Below are positions 32,198 to 39,639 of a stretch of DNA of 64,000 nucleotides, in pieces. The position numbers and the translations under genes were made by a program. The notes beneath the pieces are model-generated. The model saw only the letters and a list, made by a program, of their open reading frames with translations. It made no database searches and was not told the DNA's origin. This DNA is from AV40 sp963817335 (GTDB taxonomy: Bacteria; Verrucomicrobiota; Verrucomicrobiia; Chthoniobacterales; UBA10450), in contig CAWFNX010000001.1 in assembly GCA_963817335.1 (NCBI GenBank), positions 310,001-374,000 on the forward strand. The letters run 5' to 3'. The stretch's first letter is position 1; every line of letters starts with the position of its first letter.

Positions 32198-33142
32198 ATG
32201 GACAATCTGATTACTCGACGAAAATTTCTGGAAGTGAGCATGGCAACCGGAGCGACAGTTTTAGCGGGTGGAAAAATTCTCGCCGCATCGATAGCGACTC
32301 CCGGCATGGCAACGAATCCAACATTTAAGATCGGCGGCGATCTCGAGGTCAATCGACTCGGTTTCGGGGCGATGCGGATCACCGGGGAAGGCATTTGGGG
32401 CTGGCCGCCAGATCGCGCGAACGCGGTGAAGGTTTTGAAACACGTAATCGATCTCGGCGTGAATCTTATCGACACGGCCGACGCCTACGGCCCGGAAACA
32501 AGCGAACTTCTAATTGCCGAGGCGCTCCATCCTTATCCGAAAGGCCTCGTCATTGCGACCAAGGGCGGATTGACCCGGCCAGGTCCGGACAACTGGGTCC
32601 CGAACGGGCGGCCGGAACATCTCAAAGAAGCAGTCGACAACAGTTTGAAGCGATTGAAGCTCGATCGAATCGATTTGTATCAGCTTCATCGAATCGACCC
32701 GAAAGTGCCGGCGGAAGATTCGTTAGGCGCGCTAAAGGAAGCGCAGCAAGCCGGAAAGATTCGGCACATAGGATTGTCGGAAGTTTCAGCCCAGCAAATT
32801 GAGGAAGCAAAAAAGATCGTGCCGATCGTCAGCATTCAAAATCGTTACAACTTCGATGACCGGAAATGGGAAAGCGCCCTGGACTATTGCGAGAAGAACG
32901 ATCTTGGATTTCTGCCATGGGCGCCAGTGGGCGGAAATCGTGGACTCAGGGGCAGCGCGGCGGAATCCGTCGCCAAAGCACACAACGCGGATGTTTACCG
33001 GGTGGCCTTGGCGTGGCTCTTGCAACGTTCGCCGGTGATGTTGCCGATTCCCGGTACGCAAAATCTCCAGCATCTGGAAGACAACTGCGCGGCGACGAAG
33101 TTGAAGCTGACGCCGGAAGAGTGGAAAAGCGTAGCCGCGTAG
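32198..33142 (+). CDS. Tat-exported aldo/keto reductase
   Basis: 314 residues with an AGGAGG site six bases before the ATG. The twin-arginine signal TRRKFLEVSMATG (Arg7-Arg8) and hydrophobic stretch predict folded export. AKR core: NLIDTADAYG (Asp and Tyr of the catalytic tetrad), ATKGG (Lys), YQLHRIDPKVP (His) and, near the end, a cofactor-binding block beginning LPIPGTQNLQHL. An NADPH-dependent enzyme; the cofactor is presumably acquired before export. Substrate unknown. Confidence 0.9.
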   Translation: MDNLITRRKFLEVSMATGATVLAGGKILAASIATPGMATNPTFKIGGDLEVNRLGFGAMRITGEGIWGWPPDRANAVKVLKHVIDLGVNLIDTADAYGPETSELLIAEALHPYPKGLVIATKGGLTRPGPDNWVPNGRPEHLKEAVDNSLKRLKLDRIDLYQLHRIDPKVPAEDSLGALKEAQQAGKIRHIGLSEVSAQQIEEAKKIVPIVSIQNRYNFDDRKWESALDYCEKNDLGFLPWAPVGGNRGLRGSAAESVAKAHNADVYRVALAWLLQRSPVMLPIPGTQNLQHLEDNCAATKLKLTPEEWKSVAA

Positions 33143-33146
33143 CCGT

Positions 33147-33188
33147 TAAGTCAGAAGTCGGAGGACGGCGGTCAGAGATCAGACTGAG
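33147..33188. repeat. Heptanucleotide array at convergent gene ends
   Basis: Six in-register 7-nt units (TAAGTCA, GAAGTCG, GAGGACG, GCGGTCA, GAGATCA, GACTGAG) spanning the stop codon of the thioesterase gene. Confidence 0.75.
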
Positions 33189-33577
33189 AATCGGGCGCGG
33201 ACGTCGGCGGATACACGAGTTGGTTTTCCCGTTTTCGAGTCGATTGGCACCCACAGGGTGCGCGCCCGGGCGAGGAGTTGGTTATTTTCTTGGCGTCGAA
33301 TCTCGGTGAACCGTTCAAATTTCAAACGGCTGGCTTCGCCGACCCAGGTTCGTAACAGAATTTCGTCGCCCAGATTTGCCGGCAGCTTGTAATCAATCTC
33401 GTGTCGGACGACGACCCAACCAATCGCTGTCTGTGCTTCTGCGTTGGCAAGCGATTCCCAGTGCGCGGTCGCGACATCCTGCACCCAGCGGAGATAAACG
33501 ATGTTGTTGACGTGGTTCTGTCCGTCGATGTCGGCGGTTTGAACCGACAACGTTATTTCAAAAACCGGCGAGTTCAC
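33179..33577 (-). CDS. Acyl-CoA thioesterase (4HBT/YbgC type)
   Basis: 132 residues, GTG start. Hotdog fold of the 4-hydroxybenzoyl-CoA thioesterase group: VQTADIDGQNHVNNIVYLRW has the catalytic-region Asp and the HVNN block, followed by YKLPANLGDEILLRTWVGEA. Hydrolyses acyl-CoA thioesters in the cytoplasm. The gene end lies in a heptad array. Confidence 0.88.
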   Translation of the reverse strand: MNSPVFEITLSVQTADIDGQNHVNNIVYLRWVQDVATAHWESLANAEAQTAIGWVVVRHEIDYKLPANLGDEILLRTWVGEASRLKFERFTEIRRQENNQLLARARTLWVPIDSKTGKPTRVSADVRARFSV

Positions 33578-33587
33578 GTCAACTGAA

Positions 33588-34208
33588 TCAGCGTTTCTGC
33601 CGTTCGGCCTGAATCTGGGTTAACAATTCGCGCTTCGATTTTTCCAAATCGTGGAAGAAAACTGCCGTGGCCTCCAACATTTCAGGATACTGGGAGAATC
33701 TTTTTCGTAATTGCTTCGTGGCCGGATCGTAAAAGAATGAAATGTCCTGATCCAAGTTGGGCATGATCAATTCATCGCTGAGTTTCTGGTAGTGCGTCAT
33801 ACGATCCAAACCCCACCGAATGGTTGTCTCGAGCTGGCGTAATGCGGCGAGGGTTTTAACATCTAGCACGTCGTAGCCGCCGGCTTGAAGCAGGCTGCTG
33901 GTATCGCTTGCGCTGTAATCCGTCGTGAACGAAAACGGACGCAACGGCGGCATTTCCCCGGCCGCGAGCGCCCGACGAAACTCGGCCGCCAGTTGATCGT
34001 GTTTCACCGCATCTTGTCTGGTGTTCTCAAGGCCCTCTTTCATTTCCTGTTCGAGCCAGGCCAACATTTGATCGTGGCGATGTGCATCGGCGCGGTGCTG
34101 TTGATAATTGGTCAACCCGAACGCGGCATAGGCGCCGAGAAAAACCAGAACCAATTCCGCGCTCCAATGGCCGAGGCGGGAAAGAATCGGTTTACGCTGC
34201 GCGTCCAC
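33588..34208 (-). CDS. Membrane-anchored coiled-coil protein, unknown
   Basis: 206 residues, GTG start. One membrane segment at about 17-33 (AELVLVFLGAYAAFGLT), then a long helical, Gln/Arg/Glu-rich region (NYQQHRADAHRHDQMLAWLE, KHDQLAAEFRRALAAG). Similar anchor-plus-helix proteins (often beginning ILVVALGLGVAL.WNE) have no assigned role. The thioesterase gene follows 10 bp downstream on the same strand. Confidence 0.65.
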   Translation of the reverse strand: MDAQRKPILSRLGHWSAELVLVFLGAYAAFGLTNYQQHRADAHRHDQMLAWLEQEMKEGLENTRQDAVKHDQLAAEFRRALAAGEMPPLRPFSFTTDYSASDTSSLLQAGGYDVLDVKTLAALRQLETTIRWGLDRMTHYQKLSDELIMPNLDQDISFFYDPATKQLRKRFSQYPEMLEATAVFFHDLEKSKRELLTQIQAERQKR

Positions 34209-34244
34209 CCCTTAACGTCTAACGGCGGACCGATTCGCGCAACG

Positions 34245-34478
34245 TTACAGGTCGGTTTTGACTCGAAAACGTTTCATCAATTCCTGGCGGATCTCCATTT
34301 GCAATTCCGGCTGCAAGCGACTGAGCAGTTTTTCACGCTGCTCGGGCCCCATGGCGGTAAACTCGCGAACCATTTTCTCGCGCGCTCTATATTTAGAGTA
34401 CTTGCTCCAGCCGATGCCGATGCCGAGCAAGGCCGACGCTATCCAGATAGTGAGGTCGGTGCCGGTTATCACCGGCAA
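34245..34478 (-). CDS. Small single-span membrane protein
   Basis: 77 residues from a TTG at 34478 (a GTG at 34472 is also possible). Membrane helix 8-23 (DLTIWIASALLGIGIG), then a basic helical tail (MGPEQREKLLSRLQPELQME, IRQELMKRF). The upstream side is a long heptad array that leaves no ordinary ribosome binding site. Unknown function. Confidence 0.5.
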   Translation of the reverse strand: MPVITGTDLTIWIASALLGIGIGWSKYSKYRAREKMVREFTAMGPEQREKLLSRLQPELQMEIRQELMKRFRVKTDL

Positions 34479-34553
34479 AGGATAAAGGATGAAGGATGAA
34501 TTATGAAACTTCTTCTTCCTTCATCCATCATCCTTAAACCTTTCACCTTTCTT
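34477..34553. repeat. Eleven-unit heptanucleotide array
   Basis: Eleven in-register units: AAAGGAT AAAGGAT GAAGGAT, then GAATTAT and GAAACTT, switching to the complementary type CTTCTTC, CTTCATC, CATCATC. The change from GGAT to ATCC type makes the whole array an imperfect inverted repeat able to fold on itself. It fills the space between two small membrane-protein genes. Confidence 0.85.
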
Positions 34554-34670
34554 TTAAGTGCAGCCGCGAAGCAGAAAGATCAGAAACAAAATCGGCAACG
34601 GTATGCCGAGCAACCAGAGCAAGATGTACCCGGTCGCGCCTGCGTTTTTTATTTTCTCAGATAAATGCAT
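34554..34670 (-). CDS. Very small membrane protein (38 residues)
   Basis: Read from an ATG at 34670: a short polar N-terminus (MHLSEKIKNAGATG) and one strongly hydrophobic helix with the pattern YILLWLLGIPLPILFLIFLL before RGCT. Tiny proteins with a LLGIP.PIL helix are common in bacteria and uncharacterised. The stop TAA overlaps the end of a heptad array. Confidence 0.55.
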   Translation of the reverse strand: MHLSEKIKNAGATGYILLWLLGIPLPILFLIFLLRGCT

Positions 34671-34753
34671 AACCCTTTAATCCCTTTCACTGGAAAGATG
34701 GACGGCGGATGATGCAGCGTTATTCAAACGGACTGCGAAAACTAGCGGTCGGG

Positions 34754-35314
34754 TTAGGCGGCGTTGGCGGTTGCGCAGATTTCTCGCGCGAATCGGCGCG
34801 CTTCTTCCTCGAGCGAGCCAAGCGTGAACTTCTGGCAAGTGGTGCGGTCGCCGAGATATTGGCGACACCATTGTTCGAGTCCGCCGCTGCGCTCGCATTG
34901 CGCGATGTGAACAAAATTGTGCAAAATCGTTTCGCGATCATGCCAGGCGTCGACCCGAATAATCAAAGCGTGACCAAATCCCATGCAGCGGGTGTCATCG
35001 GTCACGATGCCGATTCGCTTCGATGCTTCGGCGAGTTGCGGATTTTCCGGCAATGGAATCCGGTCGACGACGAGCACTCTGATCCGGCCGGGATCTGTGA
35101 CGCCGGCGAGCACCGCGTCCGCTTTGTGACGGGCGCTTAGCGGATTACCATGTTTGAGGACGAACTCTTCCTGTTTCTTCGCCCATTGCACGGCAACCGG
35201 AAGGAGTTTTTCGAATGTTTTGGGATCAACCACGGCTATTGGGACTTGGTAGAAAAGCACAAGCCGTGCGCACCCCCGGATTTTAATTCGAAAAAATGGG
35301 CCGCCTTTCAGCAT
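34754..35314 (-). CDS. Hypothetical protein with HxxxH metallopeptidase-like motif
   Basis: 186 residues; the ATG overlaps the preceding stop (TAATG), so translation is probably coupled, though the conserved part seems to start near VPIAVVDPKTFEKLL. Residues around 130-150 read RETILHNFVHIAQCERSGGL, an H-x3-HxxQ variant of zinc-peptidase helices in which the usual Glu of HExxH is replaced by Asn. It may therefore be inactive or use another mechanism. Function unknown. Confidence 0.55.
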   Translation of the reverse strand: MLKGGPFFRIKIRGCARLVLFYQVPIAVVDPKTFEKLLPVAVQWAKKQEEFVLKHGNPLSARHKADAVLAGVTDPGRIRVLVVDRIPLPENPQLAEASKRIGIVTDDTRCMGFGHALIIRVDAWHDRETILHNFVHIAQCERSGGLEQWCRQYLGDRTTCQKFTLGSLEEEARRFAREICATANAA

Positions 35315-36378
35315 TACAAGCCCGTAATCTTAAAGAGCTTATAGGCATCTGTCCGCGCTGAAATGCCGTTATTGAACCTCGGCATGTTCTCGATCTGTGA
35401 TGCGGTCACGTACAATTCGCCGTGGGGCCCCCAGCTCAAGGTGTCCGGCCAAAGCAATTTGTTGTCCGCGATGACCGGATCAATGTTCTTTGTGAGCGGG
35501 TCCCAATGCACTACCCCGTCGCCTTCGATATCGGTGAGATAAACGCTTCCGTCGGGCGCTTCCAGCATCCCGTCGGCCGCCGGGGTGTCTCCAACGTTTT
35601 CGACTTTTGATTCGAGATCTTTTTCGGAAAGTTTTTCGTCCGTCAGGTCCCGGGTCTTGATCCGGTAAAGAGTGTGCCCGGTCAGCGCGTGGTAATAAAG
35701 ATAACCCTCGCCCGCCTGCAGCGCGATCCCGTCCGACGCAATCTGCGGCGGGCTTTGCTTTTCTTGATCGATCAATTCTTTGCCATCAACAGCCAGCTTC
35801 ACATCTCTCTCCGGCTGGGTGGACGAATGCTCGTGAAGCAAGCGGCGGGCTTTTCCGGTCTCCAGATCTACTACGATGATCGCGCCGGTAGCGGACTCGG
35901 TGATGAAGGCTTTCTTCGCCCGAGTGTCGACCCGGACATCGTTGAGATAGCTTTTCTTTGGAGCCACGTCTTCACCAAATCGAATGGTTTGGACAACCTG
36001 GTTCGTTCGAAGCTCCACTTTCACCAGCTTCGGACCGTTTTTCACAATCTCTTTCATCTTTGGCGCGGCCGGATCGAGAATCCAGAGATTGTCCTGGTCG
36101 TCGACCACCACGCTTTGCACACAAACGAAATGGGACGCGGGATCGCCCGGCTTGTTCCATTCTCTGTTGGGAAACGGTTTTGGAGATCCATTTACAACTT
36201 CTGCCACCGAGATCGTGTGATCGTCCGACCAGTTTGGAAAATTCACGAAAATCCGTCCGGACTTTGCCGAAATTCCGACGCCGGTGACTTGCTGATTTTG
36301 AAAATTGGCGACTTCCTGGAGCTCCGCGCCGCTCGCCACTAACGCGGCGAAAGTGATGACGAACACGAATGCCTTCAC
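35314..36378 (-). CDS. Secreted major-royal-jelly/SMP-30-like beta-propeller
   Basis: 354 residues, GTG start overlapping the stop of the upstream gene (GTGA). Signal peptide 1-18. Six-bladed propeller-type blocks: GRIFVNFPNWSDDH, VVVDDQDNLWILDP, YLNDVRVDTRAKKAFITESA and GDGVVHWDP. This is the MRJP/yellow group related to SMP-30/gluconolactonase. Exported lactonase or ligand-binding activity is possible; metal ligands cannot be confirmed. Coupled on both sides to neighbouring genes. Confidence 0.82.
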   Translation of the reverse strand: MKAFVFVITFAALVASGAELQEVANFQNQQVTGVGISAKSGRIFVNFPNWSDDHTISVAEVVNGSPKPFPNREWNKPGDPASHFVCVQSVVVDDQDNLWILDPAAPKMKEIVKNGPKLVKVELRTNQVVQTIRFGEDVAPKKSYLNDVRVDTRAKKAFITESATGAIIVVDLETGKARRLLHEHSSTQPERDVKLAVDGKELIDQEKQSPPQIASDGIALQAGEGYLYYHALTGHTLYRIKTRDLTDEKLSEKDLESKVENVGDTPAADGMLEAPDGSVYLTDIEGDGVVHWDPLTKNIDPVIADNKLLWPDTLSWGPHGELYVTASQIENMPRFNNGISARTDAYKLFKITGL

Positions 36379-37331
36379 GCAATTATTTCGTCGGTCGGGT
36401 TGGTTCGACGGGTAACTTCTTCAGGATGAAATTTCTTCCAGTAACGAATCGAAGCGCCCACCGCCATGTAGCTTGGATCGGCCGCTTCATAAAGAGTGAC
36501 CAGTGGCGAGTGACCAGTGACCGGTGAAGAATCCGCTGAGGCGAAAGCAGCGATCTCGGAATGTTCCAGCGCGGCGAAATCCGCACATAGCTGTTGTTCG
36601 CTAATGCCACTTCGAATCTTATTGCGCAACCATTCCGACCAGCGAATAACGCGTTCGTCCAGTTGATCGAGATGGTCCGAAACCGGAGCGGCAACTTTTC
36701 CAAAATGCGGCAGGTAAAGATTCGCGGCGTTCAGTTTCCGAATCTTCTCAATCGATTCCAGCCACGATTCGATGTTCAATTCTGGCGGAACGAAGGGCGG
36801 AATTGGTGGGCCGATGCCAATTCGGACCCCGGCGATGTCGCCGCCAAAGACGTTGTCGTTCCAATGATAAACGTGATGATGACTGGCGTGACCGGGCGTC
36901 GCGATGGCGCGAATCTCAAACGGCGGGACCCGAACGATTTCGTTGTCCTCTAAAATCCCGACGCGCTCCTTCGGTACCGGTCCGATCTTTCCCCAAAGAC
37001 GTTCCATGTCGTCGCCGAAGATTCGGGTGGCCGACTCAACCAACTTCGTCGGATCGATGAGATGGGCCGCGCCGCGCGGATGAACGTAGATGGTCGCCGT
37101 TTGGGCGAAACGCCAGGCGGCGCCCGCATGATCGAAGTGAATGTGGCTGAGGAAAACATGACGGACATCTTGGGCGTCGAGTCCGGCTTTTTGAAGATCG
37201 GCAATCACGTTGTCGAAGGTCGATTCCGGTCCGGTATCGAACAGGGCGATACCATCGTTCGTTTCCAGGGCCGTTGCTGCAACGATACCGGGGCAACCTA
37301 GCTGGCGTGTATCGAGAATGTGAATTTTCAA
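36375..37331 (-). CDS. Metallo-beta-lactamase-fold hydrolase
   Basis: 318 residues, TTG start preceded by a heptad array. Zinc motif FLSHIHFDHAGAAWRFA, a later His in TPGHASHHHVYHW, and Asp in FGGDIAG. Belongs to the glyoxalase II/quorum-quenching/Rv-type MBL enzymes of about 300 residues. Near the C-terminus (SSPVTGHSPLVTLYE) a GTGACC heptad array (36495-36529) is read through in frame. Overlaps the propeller gene by 4 bp, so the two may act in one pathway. Confidence 0.88.
   Translation of the reverse strand: MKIHILDTRQLGCPGIVAATALETNDGIALFDTGPESTFDNVIADLQKAGLDAQDVRHVFLSHIHFDHAGAAWRFAQTATIYVHPRGAAHLIDPTKLVESATRIFGDDMERLWGKIGPVPKERVGILEDNEIVRVPPFEIRAIATPGHASHHHVYHWNDNVFGGDIAGVRIGIGPPIPPFVPPELNIESWLESIEKIRKLNAANLYLPHFGKVAAPVSDHLDQLDERVIRWSEWLRNKIRSGISEQQLCADFAALEHSEIAAFASADSSPVTGHSPLVTLYEAADPSYMAVGASIRYWKKFHPEEVTRRTNPTDEIIA
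36495..36529. repeat. Heptanucleotide array inside a coding sequence
   Basis: Five perfect 7-nt units of AGTGACC type within the MBL-fold gene. They encode VTGHSPLVT on the minus strand. Confidence 0.8.
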
Positions 37332-37332
37332 A

Positions 37333-37360
37333 GTAGAAAGTAGAAGTGAGAAAGTAGAAA
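37333..37360. repeat. Heptanucleotide array between genes
   Basis: Four units (GTAGAAA, GTAGAAG, TGAGAAA, GTAGAAA) between the methyltransferase stop and the MBL gene TTG start, occupying the expected ribosome-binding region. Confidence 0.8.
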
Positions 37361-37363
37361 AAG

Positions 37364-38179
37364 CTACTTCTTACTCGCTGAAACGATGTAAGCCGCTTTC
37401 GGAATCGCGATCCCGTCCCTTGTTGCGTATTGCTGGACTGATTTCTCGAGCGCCGTTTGAATTTTCTGGAGCGTCTCCGGAGCCTGCCGCGCGAGCAATC
37501 CTGCGGTCCGGACGCCTGCTTTTGATTCCGCATCGAAAATGAACTTCGCGTTCGGCACGTTCCATCGAATCGTGTGCACTTTGAAACTCATCGAAGCACC
37601 ATCGAACCCGGCCCGTTCGAGTGCTTTCCGAAATTCATCTTCGCTTTCGAACAAATAAAAGGGCGGCCCGGGCGGAAGATCGACATTCAGATTCGCGTGG
37701 GCCTGGATTGCCTCATCCACGAGTTTTATGAATGGATTCTCTTCGATCTTTGCCCAAGTGGTGAAACCAAACCGGCCACCGGGCTTGAGGACGCGCCAGG
37801 CCTCCGCCATCGCGCGTTCGGGATTTGCAAGGTGCAGTAACGCGAAGTTCGCCACCGCGCGATCGAACGTCTGGTCGGGGAACGGCAGGTTCTGTGCGTC
37901 GCCCTCGCGGAATTCGATATTCGGAAACGTTCGCTTCGCGATCCCGATCATCTCTTGCGAAAAATCGAGACCGATTGGCTTTGCTCCACGTTCGGCAGCC
38001 GCGCCTGAGACGTAACCGGGGCCGCAACCCATATCGAGGACTGACATCTTTGGCGAGACTTTCGCCGAGTCGAGCAACGGTCCGATAAATTGACGCGTTG
38101 AAGTCGACCAGGTGGAATCGTATTTGTCGGCAACGCGTTCCCAGCCCTCGTGTTCGAATTTGGTAAAGGCGTCGCTCAT
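37364..38179 (-). CDS. UbiE-like SAM-dependent methyltransferase
   Basis: 271 residues. Motif I VLDMGCGPGYVSGAAAERGA, motif II region GLDFSQEMIG, motif post-I FREGDAQNLPFPDQTFDRAV, and FALLHLANPERAMAEAWRVL with KPGGRFGFTTW. These are the complete blocks of the UbiE/COQ5-like class. C-terminal part longer than menaquinone methyltransferases, so a secondary-metabolite or lipid substrate is equally possible. Confidence 0.88.
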   Translation of the reverse strand: MSDAFTKFEHEGWERVADKYDSTWSTSTRQFIGPLLDSAKVSPKMSVLDMGCGPGYVSGAAAERGAKPIGLDFSQEMIGIAKRTFPNIEFREGDAQNLPFPDQTFDRAVANFALLHLANPERAMAEAWRVLKPGGRFGFTTWAKIEENPFIKLVDEAIQAHANLNVDLPPGPPFYLFESEDEFRKALERAGFDGASMSFKVHTIRWNVPNAKFIFDAESKAGVRTAGLLARQAPETLQKIQTALEKSVQQYATRDGIAIPKAAYIVSASKK

Positions 38180-38248
38180 CTTATCCGGTTCCGAGGAACG
38201 GCCCGGCGCGAAACGGATGTGGTACGAGAGCGAACGAAATCGCAGCGA

Positions 38249-38842
38249 TCAGGAAACGGTTTGAGAATCGCGTTTTGGAAAGAGTAAAGCGGCAACAATT
38301 CCCACCAGGAGGAAGCCAACGACCTGAATAATGATCTGACCGAGAGTGAAGTCCTTGGGGAAGCCGTACCAGTTGGCGTAAGGGATGTTGGTGGTGATAG
38401 CTGCGAGAATTCCAGCCGTTAAAACGAAGCCAACCTTCCCTCCAAACCCGTTGATGCCGGTTTGAGCAAGAAGGAACACAGCCAGGAGCGCTTCGGCAAC
38501 GTCGGTCGCAAACTGGATGATCAGTCTCTTCATTATGTTGAAAATCCGCTTCGGACGATAGACCAGGATGCCGCCCGCGCCCGCGGCCATTTGTTCTTCG
38601 GCCTTTTTCATTGCGGCTTGTTTTTGCTCTTTGGTCGCTCCGGGAGTGAGACCTCCGCTCGGGAAAATATAGAAACCGCCATTATCACCGAGATTCGTTT
38701 GAAGCGCGCTGGTCACGGCGTCTTCGTTCGTCATCACATGGACGCCCATTTCACCCAGCGGCAGAAAATCGTGGGCAACGAAGTTCCAGATAAACATGAC
38801 GACACCACCCAAAATTCCGGCCAAGAAAACACGAGTGTTCAT
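38249..38842 (-). CDS. Integral membrane protein, conserved hypothetical
   Basis: 197 residues. N-terminal span (VFLAGILGGVVMFIWNFVAH) and three more spans towards the C-terminus (TDVAEALLAVFLLAQTG, VGFVLTAGILAAITTNI and IIIQVVGFLLVGIVAALLF). The central soluble loop has NEDAVTSALQTNLGDNGGFY, which probably faces the periplasm. A heptad array lies just upstream of the start codon. Function unknown. Confidence 0.7.
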   Translation of the reverse strand: MNTRVFLAGILGGVVMFIWNFVAHDFLPLGEMGVHVMTNEDAVTSALQTNLGDNGGFYIFPSGGLTPGATKEQKQAAMKKAEEQMAAGAGGILVYRPKRIFNIMKRLIIQFATDVAEALLAVFLLAQTGINGFGGKVGFVLTAGILAAITTNIPYANWYGFPKDFTLGQIIIQVVGFLLVGIVAALLFPKRDSQTVS

Positions 38843-38846
38843 ATTT

Positions 38847-38881
38847 GAAGGATGAAGGATGAGGGCTGAAGGATGAAGGAA
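38847..38881. repeat. Heptanucleotide array
   Basis: Five units of GAAGGAT type (one GAGGGCT) between two divergent genes. Confidence 0.8.
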
Positions 38882-38959
38882 AAAATTGGACCCTATTTAG
38901 GGCTTGCCCTGCGAGGCACGGATCGACATTCTCGGGGTTCCTTTAGCTTAACCACACCT

Positions 38960-39229
38960 ATGAAAACATCTCTTGTGACTTTTATCATCGCGCTGGCGAC
39001 AGTCGCGTTCCTGAGTTCCTGCGCGCAGAAGAAGGAAGAGCCAATGGCCACTTCATCTGCGACCACGACTCATGCGGCGTCGACGACCAAGAAGAGCTCG
39101 ACCACCAAGAAGAGCTCGAGCGCTTCGGCTGAAGCCTCCCCGGCCGCGAAGAAGAAGTCGACCGAGAAGAAGGAAGCGTCACCCTCTGCTTCTCCTTCCG
39201 AATCGGCATCGCCTTCGCCGACTCCTTAA
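38960..39229 (+). CDS. Small Ser/Thr/Lys-rich lipoprotein
   Basis: 89 residues from ATG 38960. Lipoprotein signal with lipobox FLSSC (Cys21) after TFIIALATVA, then a low-complexity tail with TTKKSSTTKKSSS-type repeats and Ser/Pro-rich end. Presumably an outer-membrane or periplasmic lipoprotein with a flexible charged tail; no domain recognised. A longer upstream frame (38873) overlaps the heptad array and is rejected. Confidence 0.6.
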   Translation: MKTSLVTFIIALATVAFLSSCAQKKEEPMATSSATTTHAASTTKKSSTTKKSSSASAEASPAAKKKSTEKKEASPSASPSESASPSPTP

Positions 39230-39267
39230 TCGGGGTTCAACGCGAATTTAAAAAGGCGGACCAGAAG

Positions 39268-39639
39268 TCAGACCGCAAAGCTTTCGCCGCAGGAACAGTG
39301 TGCGACTGCGTTCGGGTTGGTGACTTTGAATCCGCCTTTTTGCAGGTCCTCGCTGTAATCGAGGACTGAGCCACTCACAAAGAGCGCGCTTTTCGGATCG
39401 ACCACGATGCGAACACTCGAGGTCGGAACGAGAATGTCGCGCTCTTTTGGCCCATCGACCAGGTCCATCGCATATTGCAGTCCGGAACAACCGCCACCAA
39501 CGACCGCGAGACGCAACGCACCGTCCGGATTGCCTTTTTGTTGAAGCAAGGACGCCAGTTTGTCCGCGGCCTTTTCGGTCACACGAATCAGTTTTTCGTT
39601 GCCGACTTTGTAATTAGGAATCGCAGTCTCGGAACTCAT
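39268..39639 (-). CDS. Iron-sulfur cluster assembly/insertion protein, HesB/IscA/ErpA type
   Basis: 123 residues. Carries the three conserved cysteines of the A-type carrier family: the first in VVGGGCSGLQYAM, two in the C-terminal CSCGESF. The N-terminal lead (SSETAIPNYKVGNEK) is longer than in E. coli IscA. Transfers Fe-S clusters to target proteins. Start codon overlaps the dusB stop (ATGA), so both are probably translated together. Confidence 0.9.
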   Translation of the reverse strand: MSSETAIPNYKVGNEKLIRVTEKAADKLASLLQQKGNPDGALRLAVVGGGCSGLQYAMDLVDGPKERDILVPTSSVRIVVDPKSALFVSGSVLDYSEDLQKGGFKVTNPNAVAHCSCGESFAV

